From: CAZAPG01 sp964486935
GTDB taxonomy: Bacteria > Chloroflexota > Anaerolineae > 4572-78 > J111
Reading direction: 5' to 3'
Length of the DNA: 64,000 bases
Assembly (NCBI GenBank): GCA_964486935.1
Contig: CAZAPG010000006.1
Location: forward strand, 1-64,000
The notes beneath the pieces were generated by a model that did no database searches, was not told where the DNA came from, and saw only the letters and a program-made list of their open reading frames with translations. Positions 16,336-25,861 of this stretch are shown piece by piece. Position numbers and translations under genes: made by a program. Each line of letters opens with the position of its first letter. Positions within the stretch are counted from its first letter, which is position 1.

Positions 16336-19300
16336 TTACTCAACTTGAGGCAGCGTGATGGTGAATTTTGTACCGACCCCCATCTCGCTCCACACGCTGA
16401 TACCGCCTTTGTGATAGTCGATAATTTGTTTGACAATGGCCAGCCCCAATCCGGTGCCGCGAGATTTGGTGGTAAAGAAGGGTTCAAATATTTTTAACTG
16501 ATGCTCCGGCGTAATTCCGGGGCCGTTATCGGCAATAATGATTATCTGCTGGTTATTTTCGCTGTATAGCCTGATATTTATAACCCCGCCGGGGCCAACG
16601 GCATCCAGGGCATTGCCAATAAGGTTAGATAGCGACCGTCCAATCTGGTCGGCGTCGATGAAAAGCGGGGGCAGGTTGGTTTCCAGAGCGGTTTCAATTT
16701 CAATGTTTTTGTTGGCAACGTTGAGTTCCCAATGCGCCAGTTCGTTTTGCAAAACTTCATACAGCGTACCCTGGGCCAACTTTGGCCGGGGGGCGCGGGC
16801 CACGTACAGAATATCTTCAACAATGCGGTCAATTCTATCCATATTAGCCTGCATCAGCGAGGCTCCGCGCTGGAGCGAGTCATCTTCTGGCAGGCCGCGA
16901 GAGATGTATTCTACCCCCATACGAATAGCCATAAGCGGGTTGCGTAATTCGTGGGCCACGGTGGCGGCCATTTGCCCCAGCGCAGCCAGGCGTTCTCGCT
17001 GGATTAGTTGCGTTTGAGCCTGGCGCAGCTCTGTAAATAACTGGGCGTTGTAAATGGTTTGGGCTACCTGATGGGCAAACGCCTGAACCAGGTCGGCGTC
17101 GGTATTGTTAAAGCCGTCAACCAGAAAGCGGTCAACCGTCAGGTAGCCTATCATCTTTTGGGCTACCAGCAGCGGCGCGCCAACCCAGCTTCGCACATTA
17201 TCGGCGCCCAGCCAAAACTGGTAACGCGGGTCGTTACGGGTATCTTGGATTAGAATGTAACTTTTTTGCTGGCGCATTTCTTTAAATAGAATGTTGTCTT
17301 TTACCACGTACTCCTGGTTGACAATATTCATATTAAAGCCGCGCGCAGCCTCCATAACCAGGTGGGTATCATCTTTAACCAGAAAAATGGCCGCGGAGTC
17401 ATACGGGATGAGTTGTTGCAGCTTGAAAAGGATATGGTCAAGCAGTTCTCCGGTGGATAAAGTCAGGCTAACCGAGGCCACCACTTCGGCCAGAATGGTT
17501 GCAATTTCTCGCTGGCGCTGGACTTCTTTAATTTTTACAGCCAATTCGTCGGCATATTTTTGAACCTGTTCGTAGGCTTTGCGCTTTTCTTCTTCGGCGC
17601 GCTTGCGCTCGGTTATATCGCGGACAATGCCCTGGGTGGCAATGCCTTTTTTGTAGGCCGGGTATGATACCGTCAGTTCGACTTCTATCTCGTTTTTATC
17701 TTTGTCGAGCGCGGTAAATTCATAGCGAGGCGAAATTTTTTGCTCTTTGGCGTCTCTGGCAGCCCCTTCAACCACCAGTTTTCGGCTTTTGGGGGCCACA
17801 ATATTGGTAAATACAAAATCCGGGCTGCGGGTGTCTTCTTCGGTAACGCCAAAGAGTTCCTGAAATTTGCGGTTGATTATTTCAAAGCGCCCCCCGTACA
17901 GCAAAAATATGGCGTCGCTGGATTTTTCAATCAGGGTGCGGTATTTTTCTTCGTTCTCGATTAAGGCTTTTTCGGCCTGTTTTCTGGCGGTGATATCGCG
18001 GATGACAACCTGGGTGGCGGGCATGCCCTGGTACATCACCGGCACGCCGGCTATCTCCACATCTACACTGCTGCCATCTCGCCGGGTTAGTTTGTCTTCT
18101 ATCAGGGGTACGCTCTGCCCTGCTTCGGCGGCCTCAATTACCTGCAAATGGTCTGCCTGAATAAAATCGGTTATCGGCTCGCCGATTAACTCCTCGGCTG
18201 TGTTTACGCCATACAGTTTGGCCCCGGAGGAGTTGACATACACAAATCGCCCTTCGCTGTAGATGGCTATCGTTTCAAACAGGCTCTCCACCAAATGCCG
18301 GTATCGCTCTTCACTTTCCCGCAACGCCTCTTCTGCCCGCCGCCGCTCTATTGCCTGGGCTAACACGTTGGCCACCGATTGCAGAAAGTTGATGTCGTCT
18401 TGCGTAAATTCCCGCCGCTTAACTGTGTGCGCTCCTAACACCCCAAACGGCCACGCCTGCCCATCTATCAGCACGCTCATCCCGCTCACCACCCCGTGCT
18501 CTTTTAGCAAGGCCGACCCCTCAAAGCGCTTTTCTGTTTGCAAATCCTCCACAATTACCGGCACACTTGATAACAACGTGTAACCTGTCTGGAACTTTGC
18601 ATCTGCGGTTACGCGCATCTGCCCAATCAACTCCGCCTCCCAGCCGTATCCTGCTCGCAACTCCAACTGGTCTACATCCGGCAACAACTCCATTATCTGG
18701 CAGTAGTCTACCTCTAGTACTTCGCCAACCTTTGCCACTACTTCGTTCATCAACTGATTCAACTCTACCCCGGCCAGCACCCGCTGGCCCAACTCTGCCA
18801 CCACTGCCTGCTGTGTTACCCGCCGTTTTAGCTCTTCATCCGCCCACTTGCGTTCAGTCAGCTCTTGTTGAATTGTTTGGTACAGGTGGGCTTTTTCAAT
18901 GGCTACAGCTATCTGGTGGCTCAGGGTTTCCATGGCAATTACATCATTGGCTTCAAAAGCATTGAGACGAGGGCTTTGAATGTCGAGCACGCCCAGTACG
19001 TTGCCCGACATTTTCAGGGGCAAACACAACTCGGATTGGATGGGGGGGTTGTCATCATTTTTTAGAGAAATATACTCCGGCTCAAGGTTAACATCATTGG
19101 CCACTACTTTTTCGCCATAAGTGGCTACCTGGCCGATGATGCCCTGGGGTAGCGGCTGTCGATAATCGTTGGGAAAGCTGCTGGTATAAAAACCGGCAAC
19201 AGATTTGAGTTCGGCGGCATCGCCATTAATCAAATATACGGCCACATGGTCATAACCAAACATCTCGTGAATCAGGTAGACGGTTCTATCTAACATTCTA

Positions 19301-19452
19301 TCCAACTGCACAACCGCCATAATCTCCCGGCTAATTCCGTTGATGAGAGCCAGTTGAGTAGAGCGTTGCTCCAGTTCGGCTTCAGTTTGCCTATAGCGGC
19401 TAATCTCTTTTTCCAGGTTATGGGCGTAAGCCAGGGCTTGTTTGTAATCCAT
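16336..19452 (-). CDS. Large soluble hybrid-sensor histidine kinase with GAF and PAS domains
   Basis: A 1038-residue kinase without obvious membrane helices. Order of domains, from motifs and spacing: coiled N-terminus, GAF (about 25-195), GAF (about 225-375), PAS (about 385-505), PAS (about 510-635), coiled linker, GAF (about 655-810), HisKA with the phosphorylated His in AATVAHELRNPLMAIRMG (near residue 838), and HATPase with N-box NLIGNALDAVGPGG and GPGITPEH/GTGLGLAIVKQ. It should sense cytoplasmic small ligands or redox state and phosphorylate the regulator encoded next. Ligands are not identifiable from sequence. Confidence 0.93.
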   Translation of the reverse strand: MDYKQALAYAHNLEKEISRYRQTEAELEQRSTQLALINGISREIMAVVQLDRMLDRTVYLIHEMFGYDHVAVYLINGDAAELKSVAGFYTSSFPNDYRQPLPQGIIGQVATYGEKVVANDVNLEPEYISLKNDDNPPIQSELCLPLKMSGNVLGVLDIQSPRLNAFEANDVIAMETLSHQIAVAIEKAHLYQTIQQELTERKWADEELKRRVTQQAVVAELGQRVLAGVELNQLMNEVVAKVGEVLEVDYCQIMELLPDVDQLELRAGYGWEAELIGQMRVTADAKFQTGYTLLSSVPVIVEDLQTEKRFEGSALLKEHGVVSGMSVLIDGQAWPFGVLGAHTVKRREFTQDDINFLQSVANVLAQAIERRRAEEALRESEERYRHLVESLFETIAIYSEGRFVYVNSSGAKLYGVNTAEELIGEPITDFIQADHLQVIEAAEAGQSVPLIEDKLTRRDGSSVDVEIAGVPVMYQGMPATQVVIRDITARKQAEKALIENEEKYRTLIEKSSDAIFLLYGGRFEIINRKFQELFGVTEEDTRSPDFVFTNIVAPKSRKLVVEGAARDAKEQKISPRYEFTALDKDKNEIEVELTVSYPAYKKGIATQGIVRDITERKRAEEEKRKAYEQVQKYADELAVKIKEVQRQREIATILAEVVASVSLTLSTGELLDHILFKLQQLIPYDSAAIFLVKDDTHLVMEAARGFNMNIVNQEYVVKDNILFKEMRQQKSYILIQDTRNDPRYQFWLGADNVRSWVGAPLLVAQKMIGYLTVDRFLVDGFNNTDADLVQAFAHQVAQTIYNAQLFTELRQAQTQLIQRERLAALGQMAATVAHELRNPLMAIRMGVEYISRGLPEDDSLQRGASLMQANMDRIDRIVEDILYVARAPRPKLAQGTLYEVLQNELAHWELNVANKNIEIETALETNLPPLFIDADQIGRSLSNLIGNALDAVGPGGVINIRLYSENNQQIIIIADNGPGITPEHQLKIFEPFFTTKSRGTGLGLAIVKQIIDYHKGGISVWSEMGVGTKFTITLPQVE

Positions 19453-19562
19453 CTCTAATTAACCCGTATGGTCTGACCACGTATCTTCCAGCGCATATCG
19501 CAATAAGTACAATACCATATTTTGGGGGTGAATGTAAATAGGGCGTTTTAGCGCCAGGTCAA

Positions 19563-20984
19563 CTATTGTTCCTCGTCTAAAGGTTGATTTGCTGCGGATG
19601 CTTCGGGGTGTGGCGTTGGCGGCGCGGCGGCAGCGGTGGGGGTTTTGGGGGGCGGAGGCGGTTCGGTTTGTTGAAGCAGCACAAATGTGGTGGCTTGATT
19701 GGTAACGGTAATGGGCACGGTTAGTTGACGGCCATCAAAAAAGGTTTTTAACAAATAGCTGCCGACCGGCACATCGCTAAAACTAAAGGTTTCAACATAA
19801 TGGTCATCGGAACTGACTTCATCATCGGGGTAAGTAAAGGTTTGTCGCCAAAACTTGCCCGGTGTGTTGGCAAAATGCAAAGTAACCAGTTGCTGGGGCA
19901 CAAAATAGTTTTGATAATCTACTACGCGCCCGGCAACAACGCCAAAGCCCTCATCGGGGCGAACCCACAAATCGGGGTTGAGGGTGTCATAATAAGTTCC
20001 GGCTCCCAACCGCACCTCAAGGTGCAAATGCGGCCCCAGGGCAACCCCCAGTTGGCCCACCCGGGCGATAGGGTCGCCTGCTTTCACCGGCTGGCCCTCG
20101 TTTACCAACACGCTGGAAACGTGTCCGTACAGGCTATAAACCGGCAATCCCTCCCAGCGGCGGTCATGTTCAATAACCACCGCCTGGCCGTAAAAATCGG
20201 GCCAGGGGCCTAGCTGTTTCACATTATCCGGCCCGGCATGAACCACAACGCCATCGCCCGCGGCCACAATTGTGGTTCCCTGCGGGTTTTGAATATCAAT
20301 GCCGTAGTGCCAAAAATATTGTCCCCCGGCGTTGGTGCCGTATGGATAGTAAAAGCTGCCCCAGGTTTGGTAAGCATCGGTAAAGGGACGGGTAAACCAA
20401 AAATGGTCTTCGGCCTGGGTGTAATCAGGAATATCGGCGGGAACCTGCACCGTGCGCGGTACGGGCGTGGGGGTGGGGGTGGGGGTTCCCACCGGGGTAA
20501 TAATTTGGGTGGGGGTTCCCACCGGGGTAATAATTTGGGTGGCGGTCACGCCGGCAGTATCGGTTAGTGCCAGGGTTTCCGTAAGCGCAATCTGGGCCGC
20601 CAGCTCAATGGTTTCTGTAGGGGTCAGGGTGAGGGTGTTGGTGATAAAGGGGGTAAAGGTGGGGCTGGGCGGTACTGGCGTGGCGGTAGGCGGTAGCGGC
20701 GTTGAGGTAGCCGTTTGAGTACTGGTTGGGGTTTTAGTGGGCGTTGAGGTAGGAGTGTGGGTAGGCGTGGCGGTAGCAGTTGCCGTAGGCGTAGCCGAAG
20801 GCGTCGGCGTGGCCGTGGCTATTTTGGTTGGGGTTTTGGTGGGCGTAGCGGTAGAGCTTATCGCTTCTAATTGACTTATTTGCCCCAAACCAATCGCCGC
20901 CACAACCAAAAATGTTACCAAAATCCCTAAAACAAAACCCGCTATAATTTTAACAAGTTGCTGGTCAACGGTGGGGAATACCAA
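19563..20984 (-). CDS. Stalked M23-family peptidase
   Basis: A 473-residue protein: N-terminal membrane helix (about residues 11-33), a Thr/Pro-rich stalk of repeating TPT/TAT units (residues 42-185), an M23 metallopeptidase domain (residues 205-355) and a C-terminal beta-sandwich of about 80 residues followed by a Pro-rich tail. Zinc-site motifs are seen in FWHYGIDIQNPQGTTIVAAG and GPHLHLEVRLG. M23 enzymes cut peptidoglycan cross-bridges. The long stalk would carry the domain away from the membrane. Exact nucleotide repeats encode parts of the stalk (ITPVGTPTQ occurs twice in tandem). Confidence 0.85.
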   Translation of the reverse strand: MVFPTVDQQLVKIIAGFVLGILVTFLVVAAIGLGQISQLEAISSTATPTKTPTKIATATPTPSATPTATATATPTHTPTSTPTKTPTSTQTATSTPLPPTATPVPPSPTFTPFITNTLTLTPTETIELAAQIALTETLALTDTAGVTATQIITPVGTPTQIITPVGTPTPTPTPVPRTVQVPADIPDYTQAEDHFWFTRPFTDAYQTWGSFYYPYGTNAGGQYFWHYGIDIQNPQGTTIVAAGDGVVVHAGPDNVKQLGPWPDFYGQAVVIEHDRRWEGLPVYSLYGHVSSVLVNEGQPVKAGDPIARVGQLGVALGPHLHLEVRLGAGTYYDTLNPDLWVRPDEGFGVVAGRVVDYQNYFVPQQLVTLHFANTPGKFWRQTFTYPDDEVSSDDHYVETFSFSDVPVGSYLLKTFFDGRQLTVPITVTNQATTFVLLQQTEPPPPPKTPTAAAAPPTPHPEASAANQPLDEEQ

Positions 20985-21098
20985 GGGCGTCTCCAGATGA
21001 GGGGTTAGCGGGCTGGTTGCCAGAGTTATTCGTCAACCTCCAGACTCCCTGCCCCCTATCATTTGCCAGATGAAGCAAGTTCATATCAAAGTCGACTC

Positions 21099-23429
21099 TT
21101 AAGGTATCCAGTCGATATTTTCCTCAACCCAACCAAAGCTGTTGGCCACATCATGTTGAACAATACCATCCAGGGAGCCATCAATTACAAATTGCCGGCG
21201 TTTGTTAGTACCATCGGCATTCATGGTCCAAATTGCCCAATCGCCATCGCGGTTAGAAACAAAAGCGATTTTTGAGCCATCGGGCGACCAGGTAGGCAAT
21301 CCATCGCTGGCCTGGTCCGAGGTGAGCGCAATTACATTTTCGCCGGTGACGTCAACCCGATAAATTTCCCAGTTGCCGCCTCGCTCCGACATGAAAACCA
21401 CCATATCGCCATTGGGCGACATTTCCGGGTTGATATCAGAAGGGTGGTCGGTCAGTTGAAGCTGGCCGCTGCCATCCAGGTTGCTCAAAATAACCCCGCA
21501 GCCACTACCCAAACAACTGCTGTAAACAAACTGCCGGCCATCGGGCGACCACTTGGGCGATTTGCCCTGAATGGGAAAGGCTTCGCGGCGCATCACCTGG
21601 CCAATGCCATCGATGACCCGGTAAATGGCCGGCGCTTCACCCCCGGTTCTGGAAAAATACATCAAACTTTTATCTACCGGAGAAAATTGGGGCCGGGCCG
21701 ACTCAAAAAAGCGGTCAAAGCCCCAGGCGTTCTGGTCATCGCCGTTAAGCGGGCGGGCAAACAGGCCGCGCCGGTCGGGCTGCCACGAGCGATAGGCAAT
21801 TTCTGCGCCGTCGGTGGTTAGGGCCGGCTGGCTGGCGCTCTGCTGAATGACCTGCAAATCGTCGCCGCTGGCAATATCGGCCATGTAAATATCGTACAGG
21901 CCGCGTTGGGCGTCATACAAAGGAAAGACAACTCGTCCGGAGACTTGTGTTTCGCCACGGGCCAGCGTTTGGTCGCGCGAGGCGTACTCTGGCAGCGGCA
22001 CCGGCGTGGCCGATGGCGTGGGGGGAGGGGTGGGCGAAGAAATAACTGTGGCGGTTGGGACATCGGTGGCGGCCACTTCCGGGCCGGTTTCTGTTGCTTC
22101 GGGTAACGAGGTGGCAGTGGCAGTGGGAGGTAACGGCGTAGGCGTCAACACCTGGGCATTGGCCACGGGGCCGGCGCTGGGGCGCGTTGCCGTTGGAATG
22201 AGCGTGATTTGTTCTTCGGGCGGGGTCCACATTTTCAGGTTGTCGTAACTTACCCAGGTGTAGGGTTCGGAAAAGGTGCCGGCAAAAAAGCCAAAATTAC
22301 CGTGGGTCAGCGAGTCGTCCACAATTGAGGCCAACTGTTGGCCGTTGACCGAAACTGTGATATTGGGGCCAAAGGCCGACACTTTGAGAATGTTTCCGGC
22401 GTTGCCCTTGTTGATAAATTCCGACGCGGTCCAATCAACCAGCGTAACCCATTGGCCATCGACAAATTTGCTCAGTAAAAAGTAGCCGTCGCCGGAGATA
22501 TCGAAGCGGTAGAAATTTTCGCGGTCTTGAAACCGAAACAGCAACCCGTAGCTATTTTTTACATCGCCATCTTCCTGGCGGGCTTCCACCTCAATTTCAA
22601 AATTGGCCACGTCGCGGTTGGCCAGGCCCCAGGCCACCAGGTTACTGGCGTTTACCTCAATTTGGTAGCGATTGTTGCCGTATACTTTGCGGGTATAGGT
22701 GTCAAAGGCGTCGTCCCAGCCGCCAAAAGAGTCGCTAAAATCGTCCTCGTAAACCAGCACCAACTCGGCCGGCACGCCGGCCGGTGGAGATGTAACGGGC
22801 GGGGCAGTTGTTGGCCCGGCAGTATTGTCGCCTGTTAGCTGGCTTTGCGTTGGTGGAGGGGGCACATTGCCGGCGGTAGAGTCGCCGGTATTTACCCGGC
22901 CTACAATAATATAAATAACAAATACGGCGGCAAAGCAAACCAGTAAAATTACGCCGCCGGCAATCCAGGCCAGGTTGGGCGTTGTTTTTTGACGCGGCAC
23001 GGGGGAGGGCGCCGGCTGCGCCGCCGGAGCCGCAGCGGGCGTGGAGGCAGCCGGGGTAGCAGCGGCAACAGGCGCGGTTTTTTCTACCGGCCTGGCCGGG
23101 TCTGTAAACACCAAATCTGTTTCGCCTATGGTAATCCGGTCGCCAGATTTTAGGGCCGTGGCTGTGGTAATGGGCGCATTGTTGATATAGGTGCCGTTGG
23201 CGCTGCCCAGGTCTTCAATTACCCATTGGCCTTCGCCCAGCACTATTTGGGCGTGATGCCGGGAGGCTTTGAGGTCGAGCAAAATTATATCGTTATCGCG
23301 CTCACGGCCTATTTTGGTGGTCAGCTTAACGTTAAAGGTTTCACCCGCATTTTCGCCTCTGGTAATTTCTACCTTGGGGGCCATCGATGGCCCGGCCTGA
23401 GTTGAGGCTGCGTGGGTTTTATCATCCAT
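21099..23429 (-). CDS. FHA-domain membrane protein with external LamG/DUF1080-like and TolB-like beta-propeller domains
   Basis: The ATG at 23429 follows AGGAA at suitable distance, so an upstream TTG is rejected; the product is 776 residues. An N-terminal FHA domain (about 20-95, TKIGRERDNDIILLDLKASR, then DLGSANGTYINN) binds phosphothreonine peptides in the cytoplasm. A single membrane helix follows at about 155-180. Outside come a concanavalin-like region (about 225-400), a Thr/Pro-rich linker, and a C-terminal TolB/PD40 propeller with repeated PxWSPDG units (PKWSPDGRQFVY, PTWSPDGSKIAF). The layout suggests a phosphorylation-dependent link between a Ser/Thr kinase inside and a binding surface outside. 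A kinase with an FHA domain lies at 37.9 kb. Confidence 0.85.
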   Translation of the reverse strand: MDDKTHAASTQAGPSMAPKVEITRGENAGETFNVKLTTKIGRERDNDIILLDLKASRHHAQIVLGEGQWVIEDLGSANGTYINNAPITTATALKSGDRITIGETDLVFTDPARPVEKTAPVAAATPAASTPAAAPAAQPAPSPVPRQKTTPNLAWIAGGVILLVCFAAVFVIYIIVGRVNTGDSTAGNVPPPPTQSQLTGDNTAGPTTAPPVTSPPAGVPAELVLVYEDDFSDSFGGWDDAFDTYTRKVYGNNRYQIEVNASNLVAWGLANRDVANFEIEVEARQEDGDVKNSYGLLFRFQDRENFYRFDISGDGYFLLSKFVDGQWVTLVDWTASEFINKGNAGNILKVSAFGPNITVSVNGQQLASIVDDSLTHGNFGFFAGTFSEPYTWVSYDNLKMWTPPEEQITLIPTATRPSAGPVANAQVLTPTPLPPTATATSLPEATETGPEVAATDVPTATVISSPTPPPTPSATPVPLPEYASRDQTLARGETQVSGRVVFPLYDAQRGLYDIYMADIASGDDLQVIQQSASQPALTTDGAEIAYRSWQPDRRGLFARPLNGDDQNAWGFDRFFESARPQFSPVDKSLMYFSRTGGEAPAIYRVIDGIGQVMRREAFPIQGKSPKWSPDGRQFVYSSCLGSGCGVILSNLDGSGQLQLTDHPSDINPEMSPNGDMVVFMSERGGNWEIYRVDVTGENVIALTSDQASDGLPTWSPDGSKIAFVSNRDGDWAIWTMNADGTNKRRQFVIDGSLDGIVQHDVANSFGWVEENIDWIP

Positions 23430-23528
23430 AAGGTTTATTTCCTGTGGCAAACAAAACAGTTAGAGTTTGCAATTATAGCAGAGGCCCATATGAGCGTCAA
23501 AGACGATGATTTTTTGGCCGGTTGGGGG

Positions 23529-23864
23529 TCAGATTAATTTGACCCAAAAAGAAACTCGCGGCTGGCCTTTGTGGTTTATTTTTTTGTAACGACGCTCTAC
23601 CCTGATGGGTTTTTTACTTTTGCTGGCCAGTTGTAACGTGTACTCAGATAGGGTGATGGTTTCTGCATCTTCGGGCGTTAGCAGAATGAACCCGCCGGCA
23701 TGTTCCTGGTAATTTGGCCGAAAGTTACCGGTGGGGTTGATGATAAAATGAGTTTGCCGGGGAATGCTAAGATGGTAATCAACCCCGGCAATAAGGCGGC
23801 CATGCTGTAGCAGTAAGCCGTGTCCTTCTATAACATCGCCGGGATTGGTTAATGAGGCAACCAT
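23529..23864 (-). CDS. Hypothetical small beta-rich protein
   Basis: A 111-residue basic protein without signal peptide or membrane segment. It begins MVASLTNPGDVIEGHGLLLQ and has alternating hydrophobic stretches suggesting a small beta barrel. Its ATG lies 5 bases after the stop of the AI-2E-family permease gene, so it is probably cotranscribed. I do not recognise a family. Confidence 0.6.
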   Translation of the reverse strand: MVASLTNPGDVIEGHGLLLQHGRLIAGVDYHLSIPRQTHFIINPTGNFRPNYQEHAGGFILLTPEDAETITLSEYTLQLASKSKKPIRVERRYKKINHKGQPRVSFWVKLI

Positions 23865-23869
23865 TCTCT

Positions 23870-25078
23870 TTAGCTTTCCATCTCTGGTTGATTTGTTACC
23901 GAAATTTTTGAACTGACAGATTCTTCATCGGTTTTTTCAACGGACGTCGATGAAGTATTGTAAACCAGCACGTAAGGCTCTAAATCTAGCAGGCGGCGAT
24001 AGATATAGCTGCCTAAAACCCGGATTGAAGCAATAATGGGCGCGGCTAAGAGCAATCCCAAAGCGCCCCCCACACTGGCCCCGGCAATAATGCCCACAAT
24101 TACAATTGCCGGAGACAAGCGCAAGCGATGGCCAATAATGCGCGGCACCAGATAGTTGGTATCAAACTGCCACATTAAAAAATAAAATCCGCCCACCAGC
24201 AAGGCAAAAGCCCACGATGGTATCGGAATCCAGGTAGAGCCTTGAAAATAGGCAAACAGCACCCCCACCGCCCCGGATAAACCGTAGCCCCAATTTGGGA
24301 TTAACTCCAGCACCGCCGCCACAATTCCCAACAGCAGGGCGCTTCTGATGCCCAAGATTGCCGTTGAAATTCCAATGATTAAACCTACAATAATGGCTAA
24401 TGTNNNNNNNNNNACCTGACCAAAAAAATAAGACTTCCAAACGCGGTCTAATTCTCGACGGAGTTGTTTTATCTCTTCAAGATAAGCCGGAGGAATCCAG
24501 CTATCAACCCAATCGCTAAAATTGTCGGCATCCTTTAAGAAGTAATAGCCCACCACAAAAATAAAAATTGTCCAGATGAATCCGCCGGCAATGCCAACGG
24601 CCAAATTGGCTATCCAGGTCGCCACGCTATCAATACTGCCCCCCACAGAACCGGCCAGCGACTCCGGGTCTAACGTTAGCTCAACCCCCAGTAAAGAAAG
24701 AATGTTATCCAGAGGGCCGTTGATCTGGTCGGCTAAATCCTGCACGTCAATATCTAATTGTTGCACTTGTTGAACTATCAGCGGCGCGCCGATTAAGGGG
24801 ATGAGGATTAAAATTAACAAAAAGGTAATATAAACCCCCGCCGAGGCCAAATTCCGCTTTAGTCTGGTTCGCGCTGTAACCCAAATAACAACAGGGTTTA
24901 GCAGGTAGGCAATAATAACGGCCACGGTTAACGGGGCCAGCACAATACTAAATCGCCAAATTGCCAGCCCAATTAAAATAAAACAAACCACAAAAATAAA
25001 GCGTTTAGATTCCGGAGTCCACTTGGGCGCAGAGGACAAGTTTTTATCTCCATAAAAAAGAGATACCAGTTGGGGCAT
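23870..25078 (-). CDS. AI-2E-family transporter / PerM-like permease
   Basis: About 402 residues with seven or eight hydrophobic helices in the AI-2E exporter family pattern: an N-terminal pair (VCFILIGLAIWRFSIVLAPL), a long loop with helical spacing, and the C-terminal GLLLAAPIIASIRVLGSYIY. The family includes autoinducer-2 exporters and Na+/H+ antiporters, so the substrate is open. Ten N bases (24404-24413) fall in the middle of the gene, after FGQ, and their true length is unknown; the frame on both sides agrees only by assumption. The hypothetical gene at 23529 follows it. Confidence 0.85.
   Translation of the reverse strand: MPQLVSLFYGDKNLSSAPKWTPESKRFIFVVCFILIGLAIWRFSIVLAPLTVAVIIAYLLNPVVIWVTARTRLKRNLASAGVYITFLLILILIPLIGAPLIVQQVQQLDIDVQDLADQINGPLDNILSLLGVELTLDPESLAGSVGGSIDSVATWIANLAVGIAGGFIWTIFIFVVGYYFLKDADNFSDWVDSWIPPAYLEEIKQLRRELDRVWKSYFFGQXXXXTLAIIVGLIIGISTAILGIRSALLLGIVAAVLELIPNWGYGLSGAVGVLFAYFQGSTWIPIPSWAFALLVGGFYFLMWQFDTNYLVPRIIGHRLRLSPAIVIVGIIAGASVGGALGLLLAAPIIASIRVLGSYIYRRLLDLEPYVLVYNTSSTSVEKTDEESVSSKISVTNQPEMES
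24404..24413. other. Assembly gap (10 N)
   Basis: Ten undetermined bases inside the permease gene mark a scaffold join. The real gap length may differ from ten. Confidence 0.99.
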
Positions 25079-25119
25079 CTCTATTGTGGTAAATTGAGGT
25101 TAAAACGGTGGGAGTAGTG

Positions 25120-25731
25120 TCAGTGAACGAAGCCGATATCTTCGGGTGGCCAGTACGAAAACCAGGCGCGTCCTATTATATCTTCCAGTGGTACGGTACC
25201 AAAATTTCGCGAGTCATTGGAGAAATTACGGTTATCTCCCAATACAAAAATGTGCAGAGGCGGCACGGTAATGGGTCCGTAATAACCGGGGGTAAAGCCG
25301 GCCAGGTAAGGTTCGTTGATAGGGCTTCCATTGACAAAAACCCGGCTATCACGAATTTCAACCACATCGCCCGGTAGCCCAATAACCCGCTTAATCAACA
25401 ACTCGCCATCTTGAGAGTTTAATTTCATCACAACCACGTCGCCATGTTGAGGGCCAGAAAAACCAAAATGCTGCCTAAGTAATCTGTTGTAAGTTATTTT
25501 TTCTACAATTAACCGTTGGTCTGTATGAAGGTTCGGCTCCATACTCTGGCCGTAAACCCGGGTGGCCTGGGCCAAAAAGAGATTAATCAACAGCGCAATC
25601 AATACCGCCGGAACAATTGTCTCTAAAATTTCACGGGCCAGGTACAGAATTCTTTTAAAGAATGAGGGAGAGGGCTGAGGTTCGGGTTCTAAATAGTAGT
25701 TGCCATCCGAGTTATATTGCCCCGGGTACAT
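25120..25731 (-). CDS. lepB: Signal peptidase I
   Basis: A 203-residue type I signal peptidase that removes signal peptides from exported proteins. One membrane helix (about residues 35-58, TIVPAVLIALLINLFLAQA) precedes the catalytic region. The Ser of the dyad is in YGQSMEPNL and the general-base Lys in GELLIKRVIGLPGD; the C-terminal box VLGDNRNFSNDSRNFG is also present. The long acidic, Pro-rich cytoplasmic N-terminus is unremarkable for Gram-positive-like enzymes. It lies between the permease gene and pnp on the same strand. Confidence 0.95.
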   Translation of the reverse strand: MYPGQYNSDGNYYLEPEPQPSPSFFKRILYLAREILETIVPAVLIALLINLFLAQATRVYGQSMEPNLHTDQRLIVEKITYNRLLRQHFGFSGPQHGDVVVMKLNSQDGELLIKRVIGLPGDVVEIRDSRVFVNGSPINEPYLAGFTPGYYGPITVPPLHIFVLGDNRNFSNDSRNFGTVPLEDIIGRAWFSYWPPEDIGFVH

Positions 25732-25861
25732 AGAAACTCCTGCTCTGGTTTGCGGGGGAGATGGAACATGTAAGCTCCATCTCCCATCTGAAAAACGTTT
25801 AATTGATAGCCGGTATAGTTATTAAAATTATTCTAACCAAGGTTGGCGTTAATATCAAGTG

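Noticed and set aside
20452..20560. Possible CRISPR array or satellite in the stalk-coding repeats
   Set aside because: The repeats are coding, of irregular length and lack unique spacers of even size.
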